NCBI GenBank assembly: GCA_942491555.1
Contig: CALOBN010000003.1
Coordinates: 310,001-374,000, forward strand
DNA from: Marinihelvus sp942491555
GTDB lineage: Bacteria; Pseudomonadota; Gammaproteobacteria; Xanthomonadales; SZUA-36
DNA length: 64,000 nt
Direction: 5' to 3'
The notes beneath the pieces are model-generated. The model was not told the DNA's origin and did no database searches. It saw only the letters and a list, made by a program, of their open reading frames with translations. Both the position numbers and the translations under genes were made by a program. Shown here one piece after another: positions 8,066 to 16,468 of this stretch (position 1 is its first letter; each line of letters opens with the position of its first letter).

Positions 8066-9280
8066 CTACACCGTCCGCGTTGCAACAGCCGGCGGAACAC
8101 CAGCAGCACGCCGCGCCGGGCCCAGCACCGCCAGTTGCCCCACCAGCAAAAGCACCAGCATGGCGATGGGAATCAACACACCGTCCATGCTGTCCAGGCC
8201 GAAAGCGTCAACCATCCAGATATTCAGTCCGATGGTCAGGCCGGCACCCAGCAGCACTCCAATACCACTGATCACGAGGTTTTCAGACTGGAAGTACCGC
8301 GTGATATCCGACTTGCTGGCGCCCAGCGCCCGGCGCGTGCCGATCTGCTTGGTGCGGCGACTGACACTGAAACTGGCCAGGCCGACAATTCCAAGGGAGG
8401 TGACCAGCAACAGGAGACCCACGGTAAAGAAGAGGATCTTGATCATGGCCGCATGACCCCGATAGGACCGCTCCCGCGTCTCTTCCATGGTGCGCATCCC
8501 GCGCACGATACGGTCCTTGTTGGACCGGGCGAGCAATTCCTCAACTTGCGGCATGAGTTCATCGCGACGCCCGGCTTCCGTGCGCACCACGTAACGTGAT
8601 GAGCCAAAGAGGGTTTTCTGTGGCTCGAGCATGACATTCTCAACATTATCCCAGCCATTCCAGGCAGCCTGCATGCGCTCAATCAGCCCAATAACCGTGA
8701 TGGGTTCATCGCCGTTGATATAGACCGTATTGCCCACCGCGCTCTCCCAGTTGTCCTCACCAAAGAGATCCTTGGCCAGCTCAACAGTGATGAGCGTCGT
8801 CGGTGCCCACCCCGTGTTGCCACCTTCGCGCCACTCCACGTCCGTGGGGGCAAAGTTTTCACCCGCCACCAGTTTCAGATCGTAAGTAGCAATTGCATGG
8901 TCGTCGACAAAGTAAACCGCGGTGCCGGTTCCATCGATGTCATCGCCAGGCTCCGTCTGCAGCGACATGGACCAGCCGCCACCGGACAGCGGCACGCTGT
9001 TGGTCTGTATTGCATCAACGACACCGGGCAAGGCACGCAGCTGGCGCAGGTCCTCATCCACGGCCACCTGCTCATTAAAGTTTTCGTTGAAACCGATACT
9101 GCTGATGAAAAAAGTGTTGGCCTCATCAATGCCGGTCGGGCGAGCCATGGCCTCTGAGCGCGTCTGAATGATGGATATAGCGTTCACCATAATCGCCATG
9201 GTCACGGCCATCTGCAGGGCAATGAGAATAGCGCCGGTCTTGTTGCGCAGCATGGCGCGCCAAATGGGTCCGAAATGCAT
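8066..9280 (-). CDS. ABC transporter permease, MacB/FtsX type (second of a pair)
   Basis: Inner-membrane permease of 404 residues. It has an N-terminal membrane helix at about 15-38, a long periplasmic MacB-PCD-like domain (about 40-275), then three helices in the C-terminal FtsX domain (about 283-395). The segment S-V-S-R-R-T-K-Q-I-G-T-R-R-A-L-G-A is the cytoplasmic loop typical of FtsX domains that contacts the ATPase. The ATG has AGGAGAG 6 bases upstream. It is the last gene of an adaptor-ATPase-permease-permease operon. Substrate unknown: such systems export peptides, lipids or antibiotics, or pull on lipoproteins rather than move a solute. Confidence 0.85.
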   Translation of the reverse strand: MHFGPIWRAMLRNKTGAILIALQMAVTMAIMVNAISIIQTRSEAMARPTGIDEANTFFISSIGFNENFNEQVAVDEDLRQLRALPGVVDAIQTNSVPLSGGGWSMSLQTEPGDDIDGTGTAVYFVDDHAIATYDLKLVAGENFAPTDVEWREGGNTGWAPTTLITVELAKDLFGEDNWESAVGNTVYINGDEPITVIGLIERMQAAWNGWDNVENVMLEPQKTLFGSSRYVVRTEAGRRDELMPQVEELLARSNKDRIVRGMRTMEETRERSYRGHAAMIKILFFTVGLLLLVTSLGIVGLASFSVSRRTKQIGTRRALGASKSDITRYFQSENLVISGIGVLLGAGLTIGLNIWMVDAFGLDSMDGVLIPIAMLVLLLVGQLAVLGPARRAAGVPPAVATRTV

Positions 9281-9291
9281 GACAAGCTCTC

Positions 9292-10605
9292 CTATTGAGT
9301 CTTAAGCTGACTGGCGGGCATGACCTGGGTGGCGCGCCAGGTGGGGTAGAGACCGGCGATAATCGCCGCGATAATCGCCATGGCAATGGCCGTGAGCATC
9401 ATCACCCAGTCGAAGCTGATCAGGTTCTCGACAAGATCGCCGAACAGTACTTTGATACCTTCCAGGCCAAGCCAGGTCAGGAACAGGCCCAGGATGCCGC
9501 CTGCCAGGCCAATCAGACCTGCTTCCACCATGTGCTGCATAAACAGATCACTGCGGCGCGCCCCGAGTGCGCGGCGCACACTGATATCACCCGTTTTCTT
9601 CATGAATTTCGCCAGCAGCAGACCAATGGTGTTCAGCAGGCAAACCAGGAGGAACAGAAACGACAGCCCCAGCATGAGCTGGGCGTCGTCATCAACAACC
9701 TGCTGGTTCTCAAGCCACTCGGTGACGTTCAACACCTGGTTGTTCAATGGACGGGGAAAACGCCCGAGCACCTTTTGCTCCATGACATACGCATCCAGCC
9801 AGCTGGTGAATTCCGCTTTTTGAGCATCGCTTTCCAGCTCCACCCAGTACTGCATCCAGACGCACTCGGAATTGCGGAACGCTTCCATGCCATCCCCTTC
9901 CGGTGCCTTCCAGCAATTGGTGTTGCCGTTACGTGGAAACTCCTGCTGGATGGCCAGGTTAAAGGGAATAAAAGCTTCTTCGGTCTCGTCGAAGGGACCG
10001 TTGGTGACATCATAAAACTTGGGCACCAGCAGCCATTCATCCAGTACACCAACGACCCGGAAGTCCATGCCGTTCATACGCACGGTGCGCCCCACAGAGT
10101 CCTCACCACCGAATACCTGCTCGTTGAGTTCACGGCCCAGGACCACCACCGGCTCGCTGTTGAGATCCGCCGTATCGTCCCAGCCTCCTCCGTACAGGAA
10201 TGGCGGTTCGAACATCGGGAAAAAGTCGGCCCAGGTGTTTCTCACATCCACCGTGAAAGGTATTTCTTCATCGCCTTCCGGTTCGAGCACAAGGGCGGAG
10301 CGGTTGCTGACGATTTTGCGGGGAGCCGGCGCGCCGCGCATCATCGCCATCGAATCACGATAGGTCACCTGATCCGGAGGTTCAAAGCCGTCATCGCCCG
10401 GATCGTTGGCATCCCAGCTATCGAGTTGCACATGAAACAGCTGATCTGATTTCTGTGGGATCGGGTTGCCCGACATGGTGTAGTTGACGGTGAGTATGGT
10501 CATAAAGGCGCCGATGCCCACGCCGATCGCCGCCACCATGAGAAGGCTCAACATCGGGTTGTTGCGCAGCGATAGCCAGCCCAGTTTCAGGTAATAGTTG
10601 AACAT
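9292..10605 (-). CDS. ABC transporter permease, MacB/FtsX type (first of a pair)
   Basis: A 437-residue permease with the same plan as its downstream neighbour: an N-terminal helix (about 18-40), a periplasmic MacB-PCD-like domain rich in aromatic and acidic residues, and three C-terminal helices. The coupling loop reads D-I-S-V-R-R-A-L-G-A-R-R-S-D-L-F. The ATG at 10605 was chosen over longer options because GAGGAAG lies just upstream and the ATPase gene ends 10 bases before. The gene ends 11 bases before the second permease. The two permeases are diverged, so the transporter is presumably a heterodimer served by one ATPase. Confidence 0.85.
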   Translation of the reverse strand: MFNYYLKLGWLSLRNNPMLSLLMVAAIGVGIGAFMTILTVNYTMSGNPIPQKSDQLFHVQLDSWDANDPGDDGFEPPDQVTYRDSMAMMRGAPAPRKIVSNRSALVLEPEGDEEIPFTVDVRNTWADFFPMFEPPFLYGGGWDDTADLNSEPVVVLGRELNEQVFGGEDSVGRTVRMNGMDFRVVGVLDEWLLVPKFYDVTNGPFDETEEAFIPFNLAIQQEFPRNGNTNCWKAPEGDGMEAFRNSECVWMQYWVELESDAQKAEFTSWLDAYVMEQKVLGRFPRPLNNQVLNVTEWLENQQVVDDDAQLMLGLSFLFLLVCLLNTIGLLLAKFMKKTGDISVRRALGARRSDLFMQHMVEAGLIGLAGGILGLFLTWLGLEGIKVLFGDLVENLISFDWVMMLTAIAMAIIAAIIAGLYPTWRATQVMPASQLKTQ

Positions 10606-10615
10606 GCGTACTTCC

Positions 10616-11317
10616 TCAGCCGTTAACGGCTTCAGCGAGCTGAACATCCGTATCCAGGTCGGATACCTGTCCGTCGCGGATATGAACATTACGACCGGCA
10701 AGCTTGGACAGTGCCGGGTCATGGGTCACCATGATGATGGTGGTGCCCGAGTCATTGATGTTTTTGATCAGCTCCATGATGCTCAGGGCCATGGCTGAGT
10801 CCAGATTACCCGTGGGCTCGTCTGCGAGCAGAAACCGCGGCTCGCCGGCAAGCGCACGGGCAATGGCAACCCGCTGTTGCTGTCCACCGGACAACTGGGA
10901 TGGCAGGTGTTTGGGCCTGGATGCCAGCCCCACCATGTCCAGGGTTTTTTCAATACGCCGTTTGCGCTCCGCGCTGCTAAAACCGCGGTACCTCAGGGGC
11001 ACATCGACGTTGTCGAAAACATTCAGGTCCGGAATAAGATTAAAACCCTGAAAGACAAAGCCAATTTTCTCATTACGAACCCGGGATGTCTGGGCATCCG
11101 ACAGGGCCGACACGTCCTTGCCGTCCAGCACGTAACGTCCTGAAGTAAACTTTTCCAGCAGCCCGGCAATATTCAAAAAGGTGGTTTTACCTGAACCTGA
11201 GGGACCGGTAACCGCCACGAACTCGCCCTCGCCAACCTCCAGGGAGAACTCGCGCAAAGCGTGGGTTTCAACCGTGTCTGTCCGGTAGACCATGGAAATA
11301 TTCTGCATACTCAGCAT
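10616..11317 (-). CDS. ABC transporter ATP-binding protein (LolD/MacB-type ATPase)
   Basis: A 233-residue nucleotide-binding subunit with Walker A G-P-S-G-S-G-K-T-T (about 37-45), Q-loop V-F-Q-G-F-N-L-I-P, signature L-S-G-G-Q-Q-Q-R, Walker B F-L-L-A-D-E-P-T-G-N-L-D and switch histidine V-T-H-D. All residues needed for hydrolysis are present. The ATG at 11317 is preceded by AGGAGAG. It powers the two FtsX-type permeases that follow; its closest named relatives by motif are the LolD/MacB/SalX-type ATPases. A 98-base gap separates it from the upstream adaptor gene. Confidence 0.92.
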   Translation of the reverse strand: MLSMQNISMVYRTDTVETHALREFSLEVGEGEFVAVTGPSGSGKTTFLNIAGLLEKFTSGRYVLDGKDVSALSDAQTSRVRNEKIGFVFQGFNLIPDLNVFDNVDVPLRYRGFSSAERKRRIEKTLDMVGLASRPKHLPSQLSGGQQQRVAIARALAGEPRFLLADEPTGNLDSAMALSIMELIKNINDSGTTIIMVTHDPALSKLAGRNVHIRDGQVSDLDTDVQLAEAVNG

Positions 11318-11415
11318 TGTGCTCTCCTGCTTATTCACCTGTTTTTCTGAAAGACTCCGTGTTACGCCCCCGGAACCACAAACTTGCAAAGCCCTGCAGA
11401 CTTTGTCCCTGAACG

Positions 11416-12693
11416 TTAATCGCTGATCCGCACCACGTCCTCGCCCCGAAAGGCTTCCAGACTCGATACGATCACTGTTTCACCCGCCTCAATGCCGGAC
11501 AGAATCTCCACGGCAGCAAGGCTCCGTGCGCCGATCTCGATGGCACGACGCCGGGCCATGCCGTCCTCGCCAAGCACATAGGCCACCCGGCCACCGCCTG
11601 AATCTATAAACTGGCCTCGCGGCAGGGTTAGCACCTGCTCGCGAGACTCCATCAGGATGCGCGTCGTGAGACGCTGGTTCTGGCGCAATCCAGGCGGCAT
11701 CGCTTCTGAAAAGCGCACCCGGGTGCTGACCTGGTTCTGCATGATCTCCGGGGAAACGGACACCAGCGTTGCGGCAAATGCCTGGTTGCCCACCAGCACT
11801 TCTGCCGGCATGCCAATACCCAGGTCATCCGCATAGCTTTCCTGTACCTGCACCTCGACCTCGAAGGCGCTCAGGTCTACCACCGCCATCACTTCCTGGT
11901 TACGGTTCACATTCTGTTTCTGGTCGACCAGCAGGTTGCCAACAATACCGTTCACCGGCGAGCGCATCTGCAGTTCAGCCACCTGGCGTTGCAGGTCATT
12001 AACCAGCAATTCCTGGCGGCTGACCTGCAACTGGCGGGTTTGCAATTCAAAGACCAGGCGTTCGTCATCCAGCGTCGCATCCTCCACCGCATGCTTGTGG
12101 GCAAGCCGTGCAGTCTCCAGATCGTCCCGGGAGCGCTCGTAGTCGATCTGGGAAATGGCTTCTATTTCCGACGCCGACTCGGCCCGGCGAAACTCACGAT
12201 CAGCCGCGGTGAGGGTCACCTTTGCCAGATCGACGTCTTTGCGATTGTTGAGGGCCTGCTGTTTGGACTCGATTTTTTGCCGGTCCAGTTCAACCCGCAG
12301 ACTGTCCAGCGTTGCCTGCTCCTGTTCCAGCCGGCTCTGCAGTTCCGGGCTTTCCAGATTTGCCAGAACCTGGCCCTCGGACACCTCGGCGCCGGCCTCA
12401 ACCTGCAGCGTGATAATGCCCTCGGCAGGCGCAAACAAACTGGGCGCAACGGCTGCCACGACGCGACCCTGGGCAGATACATCACGCACCAGGTCGTCGA
12501 CCGTGGCGGTTGCCAGCCGCAAGCGATCCAGCGGAACCGTTACACTCGCACCGGCCCAACGCTGCACGGCAGGAACAGCCCATAGTGCAAACAGAGCTAT
12601 TGCGATCAGGGCGCCGCTGGCGATGACGAATTTCTTGCGTTGACCGCCCGGTTCTATGGCCACGTCCTGGGCGGACGGTTCAGCAATTTTCAA
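11416..12693 (-). CDS. HlyD/MacA-family periplasmic adaptor of the ABC exporter
   Basis: A 425-residue membrane-fusion protein. One membrane anchor at about 24-44 follows a short cytoplasmic tail; then come a first lipoyl half (about 85-115), a long alpha-helical hairpin (about 115-240, heptad-rich with E-L-D-R-Q and D-L-E-T-A-R), a second lipoyl half (M-R-S-P-V-N-G-I-V-G-N) and beta-barrel domains. The start is TTG at 12693, with GGGAGAG upstream and no ATG before the anchor. As first gene of the operon it would link the MacB-like permeases to an outer-membrane channel; no TolC-like gene is present here. Confidence 0.88.
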   Translation of the reverse strand: MKIAEPSAQDVAIEPGGQRKKFVIASGALIAIALFALWAVPAVQRWAGASVTVPLDRLRLATATVDDLVRDVSAQGRVVAAVAPSLFAPAEGIITLQVEAGAEVSEGQVLANLESPELQSRLEQEQATLDSLRVELDRQKIESKQQALNNRKDVDLAKVTLTAADREFRRAESASEIEAISQIDYERSRDDLETARLAHKHAVEDATLDDERLVFELQTRQLQVSRQELLVNDLQRQVAELQMRSPVNGIVGNLLVDQKQNVNRNQEVMAVVDLSAFEVEVQVQESYADDLGIGMPAEVLVGNQAFAATLVSVSPEIMQNQVSTRVRFSEAMPPGLRQNQRLTTRILMESREQVLTLPRGQFIDSGGGRVAYVLGEDGMARRRAIEIGARSLAAVEILSGIEAGETVIVSSLEAFRGEDVVRISD

Positions 12694-12826
12694 TGATTAC
12701 TCTCCCTCACTTACGACCTTAGACGCAACCAGGGCCGAAAACGTTACGTTTAAAAAATTCGGCAGGTACAGCCGCGGCTTCTCCTTTGGGAGACCTGATG
12801 AATCCCGCCAGAACGGGCTCGATGCC

Positions 12827-13531
12827 TTAGTGGTGATGATGGGCCGAAGGCGCGCCGACACTAAACAATACAAACATTGTCCAGGCCGCCAACAATAACA
12901 GACCGAGCCCGACCAGGCGCCGCGTGACACGATCCTGGAGAAACCCTGACAATGCCGGCGCCCACAGCGTCATGCCCAGCAGCGCGGGTAAGGTTCCGGC
13001 GCCAAATGCCAGCATGGTGAGGAAGCCACTGCTGAAGCCACCGGTGCTCACGGCCGTGAGTAACACCGTGTACACCATGCCGCAGGGCAGAAAGCCCCAG
13101 CAAAGCCCCAGCGCCAGGCGTCCGAACGGACCGGGGTGGCTGGCCGCGCGTCTCACCAGCGGGCTCATGCGCCGCCAGAGCCCCGCTCCGGCTTTTTCGA
13201 TGACCGCAATGCCCTTCCAGTCAAATAGAAAACGCAGTCCAATCAGGGCGATAAGCACAGCGGTGATGAAACGTAGCCAGCGGCTCCAGCCAGGCACCGT
13301 CAATGCCTCCCCGGCGGCCCCCAGCGTCCATGCTGCAAACCCACCCAGCAGGCTGTAACTCATCACCCTTCCGAAGTTGAACAACAGCGCCGATACCCAC
13401 GCGCCACGACCTGAGGAAAGCGCGCCCAGACCACCGGCGATACCTCCACACATGCCGAAACAGTGCCCTGCCCCAAGCAGACCGGCGAGGAACGCCGTCG
13501 CCAGAACCGGCAGCAACTCACCCGCAATCAT
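12827..13531 (-). CDS. TauE/SafE-like membrane protein of the cbb3 assembly cluster
   Basis: A 234-residue polytopic membrane protein of the kind usually encoded after ccoS ('sulfite exporter TauE/SafE family' in databases). It opens with a helix carrying G-H-C-F-G-M-C-G-G, whose paired cysteines and histidine suggest metal handling. About six helices follow, and G-L-L-P-C-G-M-V-Y-type residues recur at the start of a later helix. The protein ends in four consecutive histidines after S-A. Its start overlaps the ccoS stop by 4 bases, and it is the last gene of the oxidase operon. A role in copper supply to the oxidase is an inference from position and the Cys/His residues, not shown by sequence. 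Confidence 0.82.
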   Translation of the reverse strand: MIAGELLPVLATAFLAGLLGAGHCFGMCGGIAGGLGALSSGRGAWVSALLFNFGRVMSYSLLGGFAAWTLGAAGEALTVPGWSRWLRFITAVLIALIGLRFLFDWKGIAVIEKAGAGLWRRMSPLVRRAASHPGPFGRLALGLCWGFLPCGMVYTVLLTAVSTGGFSSGFLTMLAFGAGTLPALLGMTLWAPALSGFLQDRVTRRLVGLGLLLLAAWTMFVLFSVGAPSAHHHH

Positions 13532-13734
13532 GGCGTTTTGTCCGCAATCTGCTCCCCGGACTCGTCATGATCGCCGGGGTCGACTGAGGGGCGCTCATCA
13601 TCATCAAGCACCGGCGTCCAGCCATGCGACTCAAGCTCGTCGAACTGCCCGGAGCGAATCGCCCAGATCAGCACCCCGACCGCCAGGGCAACCAGCACCA
13701 GGGCCAGCGGAATCATCACGTAAATAATACTCAC
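13528..13734 (-). CDS. ccoS: cbb3-type cytochrome oxidase assembly protein CcoS
   Basis: A 68-residue single-span membrane protein. The start (M-S-I-I-Y-V-M-I-P) and the run into I-W-A-I-R-S-G-Q-F-D-E-L-E-S-H-G are the CcoS signature; the rest is an acidic cytoplasmic tail. CcoS is required for heme and copper insertion into CcoN in species where it has been tested. It overlaps ccoI by 4 bases upstream and the SafE-like gene by 4 bases downstream, consistent with translational coupling. Confidence 0.92.
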   Translation of the reverse strand: MSIIYVMIPLALVLVALAVGVLIWAIRSGQFDELESHGWTPVLDDDERPSVDPGDHDESGEQIADKTP

Positions 13735-16202
13735 GCGGTCTCCTTCGAAGCAGCCCAGGGCACGTTCTGCTTATCCATGGCCCCTGTGTCACCCGCATCA
13801 GAGCTGCGGCGGCCCAGGCGCGCCGAGTTGGCAACCACCAGCAGAGAAGAAGCCGACATCCCCAGGGCGGCCATCCAGGGCTCGAGGAATCCGCTCATTG
13901 CCAGCGGCAATGCCGTGGCGTTATAGCCAATCGCCCAGGCCATATTCTGGCGCACGATACGTTGTGTTTCCCTGGCAAGATCCAAAGCCATCGGAACACC
14001 ACCCAAGGAAGGCTGCGTCAGAATCAGGTCAGCCGCACTGTTGGCCAACTCGGTGGCGCCCTGCACGGTCATGGAGACATCAGCCTGCGCCAGCACGGGA
14101 CCATCGTTCACCCCGTCCCCAACCATCAGGACGGTGTGTCCCGCTTCGCGCAGTTGTGCCACGAGGGCCATTTTGTCCTGTGGCGATTGTCCGGCTTGCC
14201 AACGACTGATACCCGTGGCCTCCGCCACGCGCTGTACCGCGACGGCCGCGTCTCCCGAGGCAATGAGGCACTCAACACCGCGCGCCGCCAGGCTCTTCAT
14301 TACCTGTTGGGCATCTTCACGCAGTGCATCACGCACGGGAAAACAGGCAAGCCAGCCGTGCTCATCGGCCAGGAACACAGAACCATCATCCAAAAATCCT
14401 GCCGCATCATCACCGGCCAGGGCAGCAGAGCCGATACGCCACAGGCGTCCATCCACCCGGCCTTGCAGGCCCTGGTGGGGTAAATCCCGAACCTCACTGG
14501 CAATTGTCCGGTCTGCGTGTGAGCGAAACGCGTGCGCCAGGGGATGGGCCGAATAAGACTCCAACGCGGCCGCGATGGCATAAATTTTCTGATGCTCAAG
14601 ACCGGACATCGGGTGGGCCTCGTTGATCAGCACCGCACCCAACTCCGGCCGGCCACGCGTCAGGGTGCCGGTCTTGTCAAACACCGCCACATCAACCGAA
14701 GCCAGCGTTTCCAGCGCATCACTGCGGGCCAGCAAGGTACCGCTCTCCAGCAGGCGGCGACTCGCTGCGGATGTGGCAGCCGGAAACGCCAGAGACAGCG
14801 CACAAGGGCAACTGACCACGAGGATCGAAAGGACCACCGGCAACACACGGCCTGGGTCATAGGTAAACCACCAGGCAGCGGTCAGGGTCGCAATGACCAA
14901 TACCGCCAGTACAAAACCACTGGCCGTACGTTCGGCCAGCGTGGCGCTGCGGCTTGAACGGCTGCGCGCCTGCAAAAGCAGGCGGCCCAGCGCCGAGACG
15001 GTGGATGCCTGGCCGGTGGCGGTCACTTCCACATCCACGGACTGGGACTGATTTACGCTGCCGCCAACGACTGGATCACCGACGGACTTTCTCACCCAGT
15101 GCGCTTCACCCGTCAGCAAGGATTCATCGACCTCGGTCTGGCCTGACAGCAGTACGCCATCGGCTGGAAACGGCTCGCCCGGTCGAACCCGGACGTGTTG
15201 GCCGGCGACCAGGTCAGCCAGCAGCACCGTGCGTGTTTCTGAACCCTCGAGGAGTTGCGCCCACTCCGGCAGCAATCGTGCCAGCGCAGCACCACTTTGC
15301 AGGTTGCGATGTCGTTGCATCAACTGCACAAAACGCGCTGCCGACAGGAAGAAAATAAACATGACGACAGAATCGAAGTACACCTCGCCACTGCCGCGCA
15401 GAAAATTAACGCAGCTGGCCACGAACGCGGCGCCAATGGCCAGCGCCACGGGCACATCCATGCCGACACGGGCAGCTTTGATTCCACTGATGGCCCCGGT
15501 GAAAAAGGGTCGCCCGCTGTAGAACACCACCGGAATGGTTACCAGCAGGCTGGTCCACTCCAGAAACCGCTCGGCCCCGGCGCTGATGCCCATGGCTTCA
15601 CCGGCATAGAGCCCGACCGCGTACATCATCACCTGCATCATTCCCAGCCCGGCCACGCCGAGCCGCAGCATGGCCTGGCGTCCCTCGTTTAAGCGGCCAC
15701 GTTCTTCATGTTCTGCGATCGGGAGATGTGGCCGGTAGCCAATCTCGGCCAGGGCAAGGGCTATTTCGCTGAGCGCGATGTGTGCCGGATCCCACTCGAT
15801 CCGCGTATAACCGGTACCGATATCCACCTGCACCCGGGTCACGCCATCGCGGGGCTCAAGACGACTGCGGATCAGCCAGGCGCAGGCTGCGCAGCGGACG
15901 CCCTCGGTCTGAAGTAGCAAGTCATAACGACCTGCGCTGGATGGAACGCCCCACAGCTCGCGACGCTCGTCACAACTGCGCCAGGCCTCGCCCAGCGCTT
16001 GCATATCCTCATCGGCCTTGCGCGCCTGGCCCTCGCGAAAGCGGTAATAGCGATCCAGGCCGCTGTTAAAGATCAGGTCTGAGACAGCGCGGCAGCCTTC
16101 GCAACACACCGGGAGATTCCGGCCATCCCGCTGCACCACAATCGCGCTCCCGGCGGGACACGGTTCGCCGCAATGAAAACAGGGTGTCAGGACCGCGGCC
16201 AA
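13731..16202 (-). CDS. ccoI: Copper-translocating P1B-type ATPase for cbb3 oxidase assembly
   Basis: An 823-residue heavy-metal P-type ATPase. The N-terminus has a Cys-rich segment (C-F-H-C-G-E-P-C-P, then C-C-E-G-C) and an HMA domain with C-A-A-C at about residue 100. The membrane part contains the metal-binding C-P-C, the phosphorylation loop is D-K-T-G-T-L-T, and G-D-G-V-N-D closes the ATP domain. This layout is that of CcoI/FixI, which delivers copper for the binuclear centre of CcoN. The start is a TTG at 16202, 6 bases after the ccoH stop, with no clear ribosome-binding site; other starts in frame would cut into the Cys-rich segment. Confidence 0.93.
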   Translation of the reverse strand: MAAVLTPCFHCGEPCPAGSAIVVQRDGRNLPVCCEGCRAVSDLIFNSGLDRYYRFREGQARKADEDMQALGEAWRSCDERRELWGVPSSAGRYDLLLQTEGVRCAACAWLIRSRLEPRDGVTRVQVDIGTGYTRIEWDPAHIALSEIALALAEIGYRPHLPIAEHEERGRLNEGRQAMLRLGVAGLGMMQVMMYAVGLYAGEAMGISAGAERFLEWTSLLVTIPVVFYSGRPFFTGAISGIKAARVGMDVPVALAIGAAFVASCVNFLRGSGEVYFDSVVMFIFFLSAARFVQLMQRHRNLQSGAALARLLPEWAQLLEGSETRTVLLADLVAGQHVRVRPGEPFPADGVLLSGQTEVDESLLTGEAHWVRKSVGDPVVGGSVNQSQSVDVEVTATGQASTVSALGRLLLQARSRSSRSATLAERTASGFVLAVLVIATLTAAWWFTYDPGRVLPVVLSILVVSCPCALSLAFPAATSAASRRLLESGTLLARSDALETLASVDVAVFDKTGTLTRGRPELGAVLINEAHPMSGLEHQKIYAIAAALESYSAHPLAHAFRSHADRTIASEVRDLPHQGLQGRVDGRLWRIGSAALAGDDAAGFLDDGSVFLADEHGWLACFPVRDALREDAQQVMKSLAARGVECLIASGDAAVAVQRVAEATGISRWQAGQSPQDKMALVAQLREAGHTVLMVGDGVNDGPVLAQADVSMTVQGATELANSAADLILTQPSLGGVPMALDLARETQRIVRQNMAWAIGYNATALPLAMSGFLEPWMAALGMSASSLLVVANSARLGRRSSDAGDTGAMDKQNVPWAASKETA

Positions 16203-16207
16203 AACAC

Positions 16208-16468
16208 TCAGCCGTCGTCGTCAGTGGAAGACGGCTCCGCCTCATTATTCTGCCTGGAATTACCCGCACCGGTTTCCTGGGCGCGCAGTTGACCCTTGAT
16301 CTCGCGGTACTGCTCATCGTCAACAACCAGCGCATCCGGATTACTGATGGCGATCCCCAGCGTGATCAGGCTGGCCAGAATTACCGCACCCAGCATGCCG
16401 ATGATGATCCAGGGCCAGGGCTCCTTGTACCAGGGCCGGCCGTCCAGATTTCTGGCCTGGGTGTTCAT
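16208..16468 (-). CDS. ccoH: FixH/CcoH-like membrane protein, unusually short
   Basis: Only 86 residues. The N-terminal motif P-W-Y-K-E-P-W-P-W-I-I-I-G at about 12-24 followed by one membrane helix is the start of FixH/CcoH proteins, but the usual periplasmic domain (family length around 150-170) is missing; a short E-Q-Y-R-E-I-K helix and a Gln/Asn/Asp-rich tail take its place. The reading frame is open and overlaps ccoG by 4 bases, so this appears to be a functional short form rather than a pseudogene. It probably stabilises the oxidase through its membrane segment. Confidence 0.8.
   Translation of the reverse strand: MNTQARNLDGRPWYKEPWPWIIIGMLGAVILASLITLGIAISNPDALVVDDEQYREIKGQLRAQETGAGNSRQNNEAEPSSTDDDG

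Noticed and set aside
9295..10449. Long plus-strand open frame (384 codons) across the permease gene
   Set aside because: It lies antisense to a well-supported permease; such long antisense frames are common in GC-rich genes, and its translation shows no domain.
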